A stretch of 36,318 nt of DNA. Origin: CAYMJV01 sp964390545 (GTDB lineage Bacteria > Desulfobacterota > BSN033 > UBA1163). The notes beneath the pieces are model-generated. The model worked only from the letters and a program-made list of their open reading frames with translations, was not told the origin of the DNA and did no database searches. Positions within the stretch are counted from its first letter, which is position 1; every line of letters starts with the position of its first letter. The stretch is taken from assembly GCA_964390545.1 (NCBI GenBank), contig CAYMJV010000024.1:1-36318 (forward strand). Direction: 5' to 3'. Below, piece by piece: positions 23,189 through 30,903 of the stretch. The position numbers and the translations under genes are program-made.

Positions 23189-24376
23189 TCAAACCACTTC
23201 TTCTTCGATCACCAATTTCCCCGTGTGGACCCGCTCATAGTTGAGGGGGCTCACATCAATCGTTTGGTATCGACCCAGACGAATCAACTCGGACATCGCC
23301 TTTCCCACAGCAGGAGCTTGCTGAAATCCATGACCGCTGAAGCCGATGGCCATATAAAATCCTTCGAGTCCAGGATGCTTCCCAAGAAGGGCATTGCTGT
23401 CGAGCCGGCTCACTTCATAGAGACCAGCCCATCCTTTGATCAATTTAAGTCGGTCAAAAACGGAGACACGGTCAGCGAGGATCGGCCACATCGTTTGGTT
23501 GAAGAAGGAATTGTCCACCTTAAAGTTAAAGCCTGGAGGCTCCTCCAAAATGGACATCCCTGTCATAATGATTTTTCCAGTTTCATGACGAAAATAAAGG
23601 CCACTCACATCGATCACGAGGGGAAGATCGTAGCCGAAGATTTCAGAGGGCTGAAAGACGAAAACCATTCTCCGGACAGGATCGACGGGGAGGTCTACGC
23701 CGGCCATCTTTCCAACCTCAGCCGCCCATGGACCAGCGGCATTCACCACAACAGCTCCGGTGTATTTGTCGCCTTTCCGCGCTGTGACTCCGGTGACCCT
23801 GGAACCCCCCTTCAACACCCCGGTGACCTCATCATGGACATAACGGACACCCATGCTCCGAGCTTTCTTAATAAATCCTTGAAGCGTTCCGTAAGGGTCC
23901 AGGTAACCGTCTTTTCGGCCAAAGGATGCGCCCACCAAGCCCTCAGGGTTCAAATTGGGAACGATCTTCAAAGCCTCTTCGATGGAGAGAAGTTCAACAG
24001 CCGCCCCCATGCTTTTTTGAAAATGATAATGACTCTTAATGAGAGGCCAATTTTTTTCATTGGCCAGAAAGAGATAGCCTCGCTGTCGAAATTCGGAGTG
24101 GGCCTTCTCCCCATCCACTGCCATGATCTCATCAAATTTCTCGTAAAAATCGATACTATACTTGGAGATTCGGATGTTCACCTCAGTGCTAAATTGCTGT
24201 CTAACGCCGCCGGCGCTCAGCGTTGTGGAAGAGAATTCATAGGTTGGATCCTTTTCAAAAACGACAATTCGACCTGGGAATCCATCATTGGCTAAATGAT
24301 AGGCAATGCTTGATCCCATGATGCCGCCGCCAATAATAATGATGTCGAATGTCCTGGATCCGTCTTGTTGAGCCAT
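23189..24376 (-). CDS. FAD-dependent DAO-family amino-acid oxidase/dehydrogenase
   Basis: The 395-residue protein has the Rossmann motif IIIGGGIMGSSIAYHLA at the N-terminus, the SAGGVRQQFSTEVNI segment, VVNAAGPWA and the C-terminal GFSGHGFQQAPAVGKAMSELI. These mark the D-amino-acid oxidase / sarcosine oxidase / glycine oxidase superfamily. Such enzymes oxidise secondary or D-amino acids at FAD. In an anaerobe it would act as a dehydrogenase rather than an oxidase (inference). ATG at 24376 is used; a TTG at 24388 is an alternative, and neither has a strong ribosome-binding site. It is followed at 11 nt by the ornithine cyclodeaminase homologue and preceded by proC across a hairpin-rich spacer. 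Confidence 0.87.
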   Translation of the reverse strand: MAQQDGSRTFDIIIIGGGIMGSSIAYHLANDGFPGRIVVFEKDPTYEFSSTTLSAGGVRQQFSTEVNIRISKYSIDFYEKFDEIMAVDGEKAHSEFRQRGYLFLANEKNWPLIKSHYHFQKSMGAAVELLSIEEALKIVPNLNPEGLVGASFGRKDGYLDPYGTLQGFIKKARSMGVRYVHDEVTGVLKGGSRVTGVTARKGDKYTGAVVVNAAGPWAAEVGKMAGVDLPVDPVRRMVFVFQPSEIFGYDLPLVIDVSGLYFRHETGKIIMTGMSILEEPPGFNFKVDNSFFNQTMWPILADRVSVFDRLKLIKGWAGLYEVSRLDSNALLGKHPGLEGFYMAIGFSGHGFQQAPAVGKAMSELIRLGRYQTIDVSPLNYERVHTGKLVIEEEVV

Positions 24377-24397
24377 GAGAACACTCAAAGGAGTGAA

Positions 24398-24518
24398 CCC
24401 CGTTAGAAAATCTTCTACTTTCTAACGGGAAGGCTCACACGGGGCATTAAGCCCCGTGTGAGCTGAAAAAGGAACAACTATCATCCCCGCTGCGAGAAGC
24501 GGGGCTTTCTAACGGGGT
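24398..24518. repeat. Compound palindromic element between proC and DAO gene
   Basis: Three hairpins follow one another: CCCCGTTAGAAA/TTTCTAACGGG (24398-24429), GGCTCACACGGGGC/GCCCCGTGTGAGCT (24432-24464) and CCCCGCT/AGCGGGG (24485-24504). A further TTTCTAACGGGG closes the element at 24517. The outer arms are thus shared and the whole block looks like one insertion unit. It separates two co-oriented genes. Confidence 0.7.
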
Positions 24519-24523
24519 AAAAT

Positions 24524-25363
24524 TTATTTACTGGTCAGATCGTTCTTCATCATTTCGCCCAAGGCCTTCGACCTCTGTGTGGCTACTTCCACAGCATTGA
24601 TCAGGGTCGTCCTCAGCCCACCCTCTTCCAGGGTATGAAGTCCTGCAATGGCCGTTCCTCCTGGAGAGGTCACCATATCTTTCAGTTTCCCCGGATGTTC
24701 CCCTGTCTCGATCAACATCTTCGCTGCCCCGAGAACAGTCTGAGGGGCCAGAATCAATGCATCATCCCTCGATAGGCCCACCTTGACCCCCGCATCGGCT
24801 AAGGCGTCAATGATGAGAAAGATATAAGCAGGTCCACTTCCGCTTAACCCGGTTACGGCGTCGAGGAGGTCTTCTTCGATGAAGAGCGATTTTCCAACAG
24901 AATCGAAGATCGTCTTCGCCATCATCAAGTCTTCCTTCAGGGCATGCTTTCCCCCTGCAATGGCCGAGACGCCTTCGCGGACAGAAACACAGATATTGGA
25001 CATGACCCGGATCAATTTCAAATCCTTTCGAGCACAGGCTTCGATGGCATCCAATGGAACCCCTGCGGCGATGGAAATAATCAGTTTTGAGAGATCGAGA
25101 TATTTCGCGATCTCCTCCACGACTTGTTTCATGATCTGAGGCTTCACGGCGAGGATGACGATATCCGATTGCTTCACCACTTCCACATTGTGCGAGGTCG
25201 ACTTCACCCCGTATTTTTCTCGAATGGCCTTCAGTCTTTCAGCCCTCACATCCGAACAGAAGATTTGTTCCGGCCGGCAGAGATGGCCATATAAAAGCCC
25301 ATGGATCAGGGCCTCTCCCATATTCCCGGTTCCCAAGATACCCACCTGTTTGTTCTTCAGCAT
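24524..25363 (-). CDS. proC: Pyrroline-5-carboxylate reductase
   Basis: The 279-residue protein has the ProC pattern: GILGTGNMGEALIHGL at the N-terminus, VILAVKPQ, LIISIAAGVPLDAI, RVMSNICVSVREGVSAI and the signature block DAVTGLSGSGPAYIFLIIDALADAGVKVGL. Then comes VTSPGGTAIAGLHTLEEGGLR. It reduces delta-1-pyrroline-5-carboxylate to L-proline with NAD(P)H in the cytoplasm. ATG at 25363 is chosen because GGAGGA lies 6 nt upstream; an in-frame TTG at 25378 would bury that site. A promoter candidate lies about 75 nt upstream. Downstream are two further amino-acid redox enzymes. Confidence 0.96.
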   Translation of the reverse strand: MLKNKQVGILGTGNMGEALIHGLLYGHLCRPEQIFCSDVRAERLKAIREKYGVKSTSHNVEVVKQSDIVILAVKPQIMKQVVEEIAKYLDLSKLIISIAAGVPLDAIEACARKDLKLIRVMSNICVSVREGVSAIAGGKHALKEDLMMAKTIFDSVGKSLFIEEDLLDAVTGLSGSGPAYIFLIIDALADAGVKVGLSRDDALILAPQTVLGAAKMLIETGEHPGKLKDMVTSPGGTAIAGLHTLEEGGLRTTLINAVEVATQRSKALGEMMKNDLTSK

Positions 25364-25438
25364 GAATTCTCCTCCCAAAACAGTATCTAGCGAAGATTTT
25401 TATAGAAATTTGTAAAGCCTTGTGTTAATTATTGTTTA

Positions 25439-25467
25439 ACCATAAAACTGAATGAGAAACCTGTCAA
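25439..25467 (-). promoter_or_regulatory. Candidate sigma-70 promoter for proC
   Basis: On the minus strand there is a perfect -35 TTGACA (25467-25462), a 17-nt spacer and -10 TATGGT (25444-25439). It lies in the divergent space shared with the universal stress protein gene. The -35 is again preceded by TTC, as at acs and the HTH-receiver gene. Confidence 0.45.
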
Positions 25468-25491
25468 GAATAAAAGAGGGAGGTCTACATC

Positions 25492-25956
25492 ATGTTCCAA
25501 AAGATTCTTTTCTGTACCGATTTCTCTGAAGACGCCCATTGGGCCTTTACCTACGCCCTCTATCTTTCCAAGACCTTCAATTCCAAACTCCTGATCCTTC
25601 ATGTGACACCCGAGCCGATTCATCCTGAACAGCTTGCGATCTATCTCCCCCAAGAAAAATTGGAGGAATTGAAAAAATCTCAGAAGAAGGAGATCAATCA
25701 TCAATTGGAAACCCATTACATCAAGAAAATGAAGAGGTTCAAGAATTACAAGATCATCGTGAAAGAAGGGGAACCTTTTGTTGAGATTGTCAAGATGGCA
25801 AAAAAGGAGTCTGTGAAGCTCATTGTCATGGGAACCCATGGAAGGACAGGCTTGGATCACATCCTCTTTGGGAGCACGGCAGAGAAGGTGGTGAGAAAAT
25901 CATCCTCCCCCGTCTTGACGACCAGGCTCCCTGGAAGAAAATTCAAAATGTTGTAA
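25492..25956 (+). CDS. Universal stress protein, UspA family
   Basis: The 154-residue protein is a single Usp domain: FQKILFCTDFSEDAHWAFTYAL at the N-terminus and the ATP-binding motif GTHGRTGLDHILFGST (G-2x-G-9x-G-S) near the C-terminus, then SSPVLTTR. The intact motif places it with ATP-binding Usps. These cytoplasmic proteins are induced by starvation, redox or energy stress. GGGAGG lies 9 nt before the ATG. It is divergent from proC and is followed by a spacer with a G/C-tract repeat; no obvious functional partner is adjacent. Confidence 0.93.
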   Translation: MFQKILFCTDFSEDAHWAFTYALYLSKTFNSKLLILHVTPEPIHPEQLAIYLPQEKLEELKKSQKKEINHQLETHYIKKMKRFKNYKIIVKEGEPFVEIVKMAKKESVKLIVMGTHGRTGLDHILFGSTAEKVVRKSSSPVLTTRLPGRKFKML

Positions 25957-26119
25957 AATCCCCCCCACCCCCCTCGGCTTTGAGTCGTACCGACTTTACT
26001 AAAGGAGGGTTGGAGGGATTAAACCGAAGTGATCGTGAAAGGTGTTGGTGGTAGGAAAACAAACCAATTCCTTGCTCCACCATCACCGACCACCGTCACA
26101 ATCGGTATGAGAAGGATTT

Positions 26120-26755
26120 ATGTTTAGATATATTGTGATCGAAGGTCCAATCGGGGTAGGGAAGACAAGTTTGACCAGGTTACTGGCAAAGGAGTTTAAT
26201 GCCAGATTGGTCTTGGAGAAACCTGAAGAGAATCCGTTTCTCTCCCATTTCTACCAGGACCGGAAAAAATATGGGTTTCAAACCCAGATCTTCTTCCTCA
26301 TGAACCGTTTCCAACAACAGAGGGAAATGGCTCAACTCGAACTGTTCAATCAGGTGACTCTTTGCGATTACCTCTTCGCCAAAGACAGGATCTTTGCTTC
26401 CTTAAACCTGGATGACCATGAACTGGCCCTCTACGAGCAGATCTTCAATCTTCTGAGCGGACAGATCCCCTCTCCTGACTTGGTCATCTTTCTACAGGCG
26501 AAGCCAGAGGTATTACTTCACCGCCTCAAATCGAGGAATCTATCTTACGAAAAGGAGATTGACTTAGAGTACCTCAAGGCCCTGACAGAGGCTTACAATT
26601 ACTATTTTTTCCACTTTGATCTAACTCCCCTTCTGGTCGTGGACACGAGCGAGATTGACTTCGTGAATCGTAGAGAGGATCTTGACCAGATGATCCGGGA
26701 GATTAAACAGATGAAGAAGGGGACGTGGTACTTTATACCCAAGAGATCCAAATAG
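26120..26755 (+). CDS. Deoxynucleoside kinase (dAK/dGK/dNK family)
   Basis: The 211-residue protein has P-loop GPIGVGKTS (9-17), the LEKPEENPFLSHFY region corresponding to the substrate-site E...NP/F segment, FLMNRFQQ, a CDYLFAKDRIFA motif equivalent to the DRS/ERS signature, and LVIFLQAKPEVLLHRLKSRNL (LID arginines). It phosphorylates deoxynucleosides (probably dA or dG) in purine salvage; exact specificity cannot be read. In some related bacteria this gene adjoins folK, but no folK is visible here. GAGAAGGATTT precedes the ATG at 26120. An AT-rich dispersed repeat follows right after the stop. Confidence 0.88.
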   Translation: MFRYIVIEGPIGVGKTSLTRLLAKEFNARLVLEKPEENPFLSHFYQDRKKYGFQTQIFFLMNRFQQQREMAQLELFNQVTLCDYLFAKDRIFASLNLDDHELALYEQIFNLLSGQIPSPDLVIFLQAKPEVLLHRLKSRNLSYEKEIDLEYLKALTEAYNYYFFHFDLTPLLVVDTSEIDFVNRREDLDQMIREIKQMKKGTWYFIPKRSK

Positions 26756-26756
26756 C

Positions 26757-26897
26757 ATAAAATCCGAAGCACGAAATCCGAAACCCGAGACAATTTTCAA
26801 AATCACAAATCCAAATTTCCCAAACTCGTTTTCATTGTTTTGGTAATTTGATATTCGAGCTTGTTTCGAATTTCGATATTCGAATTTCGGATTTACA
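26757..26897. repeat. Dispersed AT-rich inverted repeat, copy 2 (TTCGAATTTCGGATTT family)
   Basis: It shares with 6236-6357 the ordered words AGCACGAAAT(C/T)CGAAAC, AATTTTCAAAATC, ATTTCCCAAAC, TTGTTTCG(A/G)ATTTCGATATTCG and ATTTCGGATTT. It lies between the stops of two convergent genes and begins two nt after the kinase stop. Confidence 0.7.
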
Positions 26898-26900
26898 TAT

Positions 26901-27164
26901 TTAACTTTCTGGCGTTGAAGGTTCTGTCCCTTCCTTGGGTCCTTCTGGTTTGGGTCCTTCTGGTTTGGGCGCTTCCGGAGGGGTCTCCTTCGGTGGCGCC
27001 TTCTCAGGTTTTCTCTTCACGACTTCTTTCGGGAACTCGGCTTTCGTCTCGGCTTTCACTGACTCTGCAGGAGAGGGGAGAAGGCCCTTTGCGCGTAGTT
27101 TCTTTCTCTCCTCTCTCCTTTTTCTCCTTCGTGCGAGTTCCCGATCTCTTTGACGTCTCGGCAT
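26901..27164 (-). CDS. Small basic protein with Pro/Glu/Lys-rich tail
   Basis: The 87-residue protein is bipartite. An N-terminal Arg/Lys-rich helix (MPRRQRDRELARRRKRREER, then KKLRAKGL) resembles short ribosome- or nucleic-acid-associated proteins; I suspect a DUF6800-like family but cannot confirm it. A low-complexity tail carries PEGPK repeats and ends TPES. GGAGGG lies about 4 nt before the ATG at 27164, which is the main evidence that it is translated. It has no membrane segment or cysteine. It stands alone between repeats, downstream of the acyltransferase gene. The function is unknown; RNA binding is only suggested by charge. Confidence 0.65.
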   Translation of the reverse strand: MPRRQRDRELARRRKRREERKKLRAKGLLPSPAESVKAETKAEFPKEVVKRKPEKAPPKETPPEAPKPEGPKPEGPKEGTEPSTPES

Positions 27165-27205
27165 ACTTCCCTCCTTTCTTAGAATAACTTGGAGATAATA
27201 GCCTC

Positions 27206-27282
27206 GTAGTTTTATGGTCGGATAGTCTCTTAGTCTTTGACCATTCGACTAATACACTAATCGACTATACGACTAATGACTC
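27206..27282. repeat. Short-period repetitive spacer (ACTAATCGACTAT words)
   Basis: Repeats of CGACTA, GACTAAT and TAGTC words occur in imperfect tandem and inverted order between the small basic protein gene and plsC. No gene or terminator is recognisable in it. Confidence 0.45.
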
Positions 27283-27932
27283 CGAACTGCCAAGTCGGAA
27301 CTCTGTCTGGGCATCCGACAGAGACAACTGATTTCCTCCATCACCTGATGGGTGAGGGAGGTGGCATCCGACTCTTTTTCTGCATACAGAGGATGGCCAA
27401 TACATATTTCCACCCGTCTTCGCCACCTCATTCTCTTTCCATATCGAATGCCCACAGGGATAAACGGGATTCTACAATTGAGTTCTTTTTGGAACCTCAA
27501 GATCATTTGAAGCAACCGACTCTTGCCTGAACCCACGATTTCTCGAAAATAAGTCCCTTCTGGAAAGATGACGATCCTTTCGCCCGCTCTCAATAAAGAG
27601 AGAAGATTTTTAAAAGAGTCTAATGTCCGGATCGACTGTTTCCGGTCAACAGGGATGGCGCCCGCGAGGGAAAGGTAATGCCCAATGAGAGGATATTTGA
27701 AGAGCTCCCTCTTGGCCACAAAGTAGAGCAGCGGACTGAACGAAAGGCTGACGATAGGGATATCCATCCAATACTGATGCTTCGGGAGAATGATCGCCGG
27801 CCCGTGATCAGGAAGAGCTTCCTTCCTCTCGATCTCAAGGTGATAAAAGATGGAGAAGACCATCTGGGCCGTTCTTTTGGTGAGGGAGTAGATAAGGGAG
27901 TTTCTTTTCACAAGTGTTTTCGCTATGCGCAT
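27273..27932 (-). CDS. 1-acylglycerol-3-phosphate acyltransferase family (PlsC-like)
   Basis: The 219-residue protein carries the acyltransferase catalytic motif H-x4-D (KHQYWMD, His52/Asp57) and the FPEGT motif (123-127), with IPFIPVGI further on. PlsC transfers an acyl chain to the sn-2 position of lysophosphatidate at the inner membrane; the short N-terminal hydrophobic segment fits peripheral membrane binding. The paralogue class (lyso-lipid, lipid A or ornithine-lipid) cannot be told. It begins 28 nt after korC on the same strand, so it may be cotranscribed with icd-kor although functionally distinct. The ATG at 27932 lies inside a perfect 16-bp palindrome, and no good ribosome-binding site is seen. 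A GTG seven codons in is an alternative. Confidence 0.88.
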   Translation of the reverse strand: MRIAKTLVKRNSLIYSLTKRTAQMVFSIFYHLEIERKEALPDHGPAIILPKHQYWMDIPIVSLSFSPLLYFVAKRELFKYPLIGHYLSLAGAIPVDRKQSIRTLDSFKNLLSLLRAGERIVIFPEGTYFREIVGSGKSRLLQMILRFQKELNCRIPFIPVGIRYGKRMRWRRRVEICIGHPLYAEKESDATSLTHQVMEEISCLCRMPRQSSDLAVRSH

Positions 27933-27936
27933 AGCG
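27921..27936. promoter_or_regulatory. 16-bp perfect palindrome covering the plsC start codon
   Basis: CGCTATGCGCATAGCG reads the same on both strands and contains the ATG of the acyltransferase gene. It could be an operator or an RNA hairpin that hides the start; chance cannot be excluded. Confidence 0.3.
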
Positions 27937-27959
27937 CTAAGTGCTCAGCGTCTTTTATG

Positions 27960-28562
27960 TTAGTAGGAATCTAAAAGATCTTCCTTGGAGACTTCCGGAG
28001 GCAATTCCTCTTCCATCCACTTCTTTTTGGCCCGTTTAGCAGCGGCCATCCCTGCTTTTAAGGCATCACGGTTCAATTTCTCCGTACCCTTAGGAACCCG
28101 TGCCAGGACAGCCGCTTCCATCGCCTTTGGAGAAACGATGGGGCTCAATTGGGCAAGGGCTCCGAGGGCAATGATATTCGCCACGACTTCTCTTTTAAAC
28201 TGCTCTCGGGCCATTCGCGTAAAAGGAACCTGGAAAGCTTTTCCAGTAGGGGGTTGGGTGACAAAAGTAGAATCAACGATGAGCATTCCCTCTGATTTGA
28301 GGTCGGGATAATACTCATCGCATGATTTCTGATTCATTGCTAGAAGGAGATCGGGCTTCATGGCTTTGGGGTAATCGATCTCCTCATCGCTCACGATGAC
28401 CTCGGATTTGCTTGAACCCCCTCTTGCCTCCGGCCCATAGCTCTGTGTTTGAGCCACATGCTTTCCATCATAAATACCAATCGCTTCAGCCAGGATGATT
28501 CCCATCAGGATGATCCCCTGGCCCCCTGAACCACTCAGACGAATCTCATATCGAGAACTCAT
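27960..28562 (-). CDS. korC: 2-oxoacid:ferredoxin oxidoreductase gamma subunit
   Basis: The 200-residue protein begins MSSRYEIRLSGSGGQGIILMG, the hallmark of the gamma domain of the POR/KOR family, followed by QSYGPEARGGSSKSEVIVSD. The extended C-terminus is Lys-rich. It forms the fourth subunit of the 2-oxoglutarate (or related 2-oxoacid) ferredoxin oxidoreductase together with the three preceding genes. ATG at 28562 overlaps the korB stop as TGATG, so translation is coupled; a GTG one codon upstream is less likely. Confidence 0.93.
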   Translation of the reverse strand: MSSRYEIRLSGSGGQGIILMGIILAEAIGIYDGKHVAQTQSYGPEARGGSSKSEVIVSDEEIDYPKAMKPDLLLAMNQKSCDEYYPDLKSEGMLIVDSTFVTQPPTGKAFQVPFTRMAREQFKREVVANIIALGALAQLSPIVSPKAMEAAVLARVPKGTEKLNRDALKAGMAAAKRAKKKWMEEELPPEVSKEDLLDSY

Positions 28563-29401
28563 CACGATCTCCCCGCAATCTCTTTCGCCCGCGACCGGAT
28601 CTTCTCGTACTCCTCCTGAAAGACCGGAAGTTCCTTGTCGATCAAAACACCGATGAGAACCTTGTCCTTCAACTCCTCGAACTTCATTTTGAGGGCCTTC
28701 TCAACGGGTAGGGCATGGTCCCGTTGCCACTGCATCATCTCTACCGCCGACCCCAATCGATTCTGTCTTCCGTACTGGGTATGGCAGTGAGAAATTACTT
28801 CGACGACGGAAAATCCCTTTTTGAGAAAGGCCTGCTCGATCAGGCTATCTAAGAGTTTGGCGTGGTAAACGGTTCCCCTTCCGACGAAGACGGCCCCTGC
28901 CGTTACCGCCAATTCAGAAATTCTGAAGTCCTGTTCAATATTAGAATAGACCGTGGTCGTGGATCGCATCCCGTAGGGAGTAGTGGGAGAATATTGCCCG
29001 CCTGTCATCCCATAGACGCTGTTGTTCACAATGATGGCGGTGAGATCAATATTCCTTCGTGCGGCATGAATGAAATGATTTCCTCCAATCGCCACGGCAT
29101 CGCCGTCACCCATGATGACAATGACCTTCAAATTGGGCTTTGCCAGCTTCACTCCCGTGGCAAAGGTGAGCGCTCGGCCATGGGTGGTATGAAGGGTATT
29201 GAAGTCCACATAGACAGGAAGCCTACCTGAACATCCGATCCCTGAGACCAGGACAATATCATCCTTCTCAAAACCAGTGCGATCAATCGCCCGGATGAGG
29301 GCGCCCAGCAAGATTCCGATCCCGCATCCAGGGCACCAGACATGGGGGAACTTCTTGTCGTGTCGAAGATATTTATGAATGAGTTTTGTTACCTCTGACA
29401 T
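28562..29401 (-). CDS. korB: 2-oxoacid:ferredoxin oxidoreductase beta (TPP) subunit
   Basis: The 279-residue protein has WCPGCGIG near the N-terminus and the thiamine-diphosphate motif GDGDAVAIGGNHFIHAARRN...NN, followed by YGMTGGQYSPTTPYG. Together with the separate ferredoxin subunit this is a four-subunit KorABCD-type enzyme. It catalyses CoA-dependent oxidative decarboxylation of 2-oxoglutarate to succinyl-CoA with ferredoxin, or the reverse carboxylation. Icd upstream supports 2-oxoglutarate as substrate. The ATG at 29401 overlaps the korA stop as TGATG. Confidence 0.95.
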   Translation of the reverse strand: MSEVTKLIHKYLRHDKKFPHVWCPGCGIGILLGALIRAIDRTGFEKDDIVLVSGIGCSGRLPVYVDFNTLHTTHGRALTFATGVKLAKPNLKVIVIMGDGDAVAIGGNHFIHAARRNIDLTAIIVNNSVYGMTGGQYSPTTPYGMRSTTTVYSNIEQDFRISELAVTAGAVFVGRGTVYHAKLLDSLIEQAFLKKGFSVVEVISHCHTQYGRQNRLGSAVEMMQWQRDHALPVEKALKMKFEELKDKVLIGVLIDKELPVFQEEYEKIRSRAKEIAGRS

Positions 29402-30519
29402 CAGGATATCTCCATCATGCGATCTAATATCTCCTGTGGAGTAATGATCGTCCCATCTACCTTGTTAAGCGTAAATACCTTGGCCATGCCTCGGTTCACT
29501 CGTTTCACTTCTCGGGAGATCTGGCCCATATTCATCTCGGGAACGAGTAGGAATTTAGAGGTCTGAAGGACCTTTTCCACGGCAGACCTCATAAAAGGCC
29601 AGATCGTCATCAGCTTAAGAAGCCCTACCTTCAAACCCTTCTCCCTTGCCATGATCGCTGCTCTCTTGGCTGAGCGAGCCACAGAGCCGTAAGCAACAAT
29701 CGTGATCTCCGCGTCCTCTGTTTCATAGAATTCTGCCATATGAATCTCTGAAAAATGCTGGCTGATCTTTCGATGAAGTCTGGAAATGAAAGGGCCGATC
29801 TCATCCGGCCGCGAGGTGGGGAACCCTCGAATATCGTGGGTCAGGCCTGTCACGTGGTACCGGTAGCCTTCTCCAAAATTGGCCATGGGCGGAACCCCCC
29901 TGGGGCTATCTTCAAAAGGAATATACCATTCAGGGGGCATGGTGGGTTTAACTCGGTTAAAAATCTCTATCTCTCCAGCATTAGGAACAGCCATCTTTTC
30001 CCGCATATGGCCTACCACTTCATCAATCAGAAGGATTACAGGAGTTCGGAATTTTTCAGAGAGGTTAAATGCCTGAATGGTCATATCAAAACATTCGCGA
30101 ACCGTTGAGGCAGAGAGGACAATGATGGGATGGTCTCCATGGGTTCCCCATCGAGCCTGCATCACATCGCTTTGAGAAGGCATGGTCGGAAGGCCTGTGC
30201 TTGGCCCTCCCCTCATGACATCCACGATGACACAAGGAACCTCTGCAATGATGGCAAACCCTAAATTCTCCTGCATCAGGGAAAATCCTGGCCCACTGGT
30301 CGCCGTCATCGCCTTCACCCCTGCCAGAGAGGCACCGATCACAGCTCCCAGGCTTGCAATCTCATCCTCCATCTGGATGAAGGTCCCATCCACCTGAGGA
30401 AGTTTCACCGATAAGATTTCAGAGATCTCTGTGGCAGGTGTAATGGGGTAACCTGCGAAGAAACGACAGCCTGCCTGGAGGGCACCCTCCACCACGGCCT
30501 CATTTCCCTGGAGCAGCAA
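29401..30519 (-). CDS. korA: 2-oxoacid:ferredoxin oxidoreductase alpha subunit
   Basis: About 372 residues from a TTG at 30519 (LLQGNEAVVEGALQAGCRFFAGYPITPATEISE). Further motifs are MEDEIASLGAVIGASLAG, ATSGPGFSLMQE and RGGPSTGLPTMPSQSD, typical of the KorA subunit of 2-oxoglutarate ferredoxin oxidoreductase. The frame is open further upstream to 30681, but that part overlaps the ferredoxin gene heavily, is Lys/Arg/Glu-rich and unlike KorA. No ATG exists in this frame near the homologous start, so a TTG start within the ferredoxin 3' end (20-nt overlap) is preferred. The exact start is uncertain. The C-terminus (VPEMNMGQISREV) is complete. Confidence 0.9.
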   Translation of the reverse strand: MLLQGNEAVVEGALQAGCRFFAGYPITPATEISEILSVKLPQVDGTFIQMEDEIASLGAVIGASLAGVKAMTATSGPGFSLMQENLGFAIIAEVPCVIVDVMRGGPSTGLPTMPSQSDVMQARWGTHGDHPIIVLSASTVRECFDMTIQAFNLSEKFRTPVILLIDEVVGHMREKMAVPNAGEIEIFNRVKPTMPPEWYIPFEDSPRGVPPMANFGEGYRYHVTGLTHDIRGFPTSRPDEIGPFISRLHRKISQHFSEIHMAEFYETEDAEITIVAYGSVARSAKRAAIMAREKGLKVGLLKLMTIWPFMRSAVEKVLQTSKFLLVPEMNMGQISREVKRVNRGMAKVFTLNKVDGTIITPQEILDRMMEIS

Positions 30520-30823
30520 TTCTTTCGGGTGAGATTTCCTCTTCTCCCTTCGGCTCTTTCTCTCCAACTCTCTCTCCAACTCTCTCTTCACCTTTCTTTT
30601 TGTCCTTGGCTTTGCTTTCAACGGTGATCGCAAAATCAGGGCATCGGATTTCACACCATCCGCAGTTGATGCATTTATCAATATCCTTCACGTAAGGATA
30701 ACCCGCTTCATCCTTTGCCAAGACACCCGTGGGACAGAAAGCGACGCAGATTCCACAAGCTTTGCACCAGGCCCTAAAGATGTCAATCTTCGGTTTTTCT
30801 TTCTTCTTTTTTGTTTCGTCCAC
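30500..30823 (-). CDS. korD: Ferredoxin-type delta subunit of 2-oxoacid oxidoreductase (2x 4Fe-4S)
   Basis: The 107-residue protein has two CxxCxxCxxxCP clusters (CKACGICVAFCP and CINCGWCEIRCP) and a Lys/Glu-rich tail after residue 70. It carries electrons from the TPP site to soluble ferredoxin. A GTG at 30823 preceded by GAGGAG at 8 nt is the best start; a TTG five codons upstream at 30838 is less well placed. It follows icd by 80 nt and overlaps korA. The charged tail of about 35 residues is unusual for KorD and overlaps the korA start region. Confidence 0.9.
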   Translation of the reverse strand: MDETKKKKEKPKIDIFRAWCKACGICVAFCPTGVLAKDEAGYPYVKDIDKCINCGWCEIRCPDFAITVESKAKDKKKGEERVGERVGEKEPKGEEEISPERIAAPGK

Positions 30824-30903
30824 GGCGAAGCTCCTCAAGCCACATGGATATCGCCCTTCAAACGATAGCTATCATTATTTATAAATTAAAAACTTAAGTC
30901 ATG

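Noticed and set aside
23177..24295. Long plus-strand frame (372 codons) opposite the DAO-family gene
   Set aside because: The minus-strand product is an unmistakable flavoprotein; the antisense translation has no domain and mirrors codon bias.
26861..27187. Plus-strand frame covering the small basic protein gene
   Set aside because: Its sequence reflects the Pro/Glu/Lys repeats read backwards, while the minus-strand frame has a GGAGGG ribosome-binding site.
30520..30681. Longer korA N-terminus starting at 30681
   Set aside because: It overlaps the well-supported ferredoxin frame by about 180 nt, encodes a Lys/Arg-rich string unlike KorA, and begins at a TTG without a ribosome-binding site.
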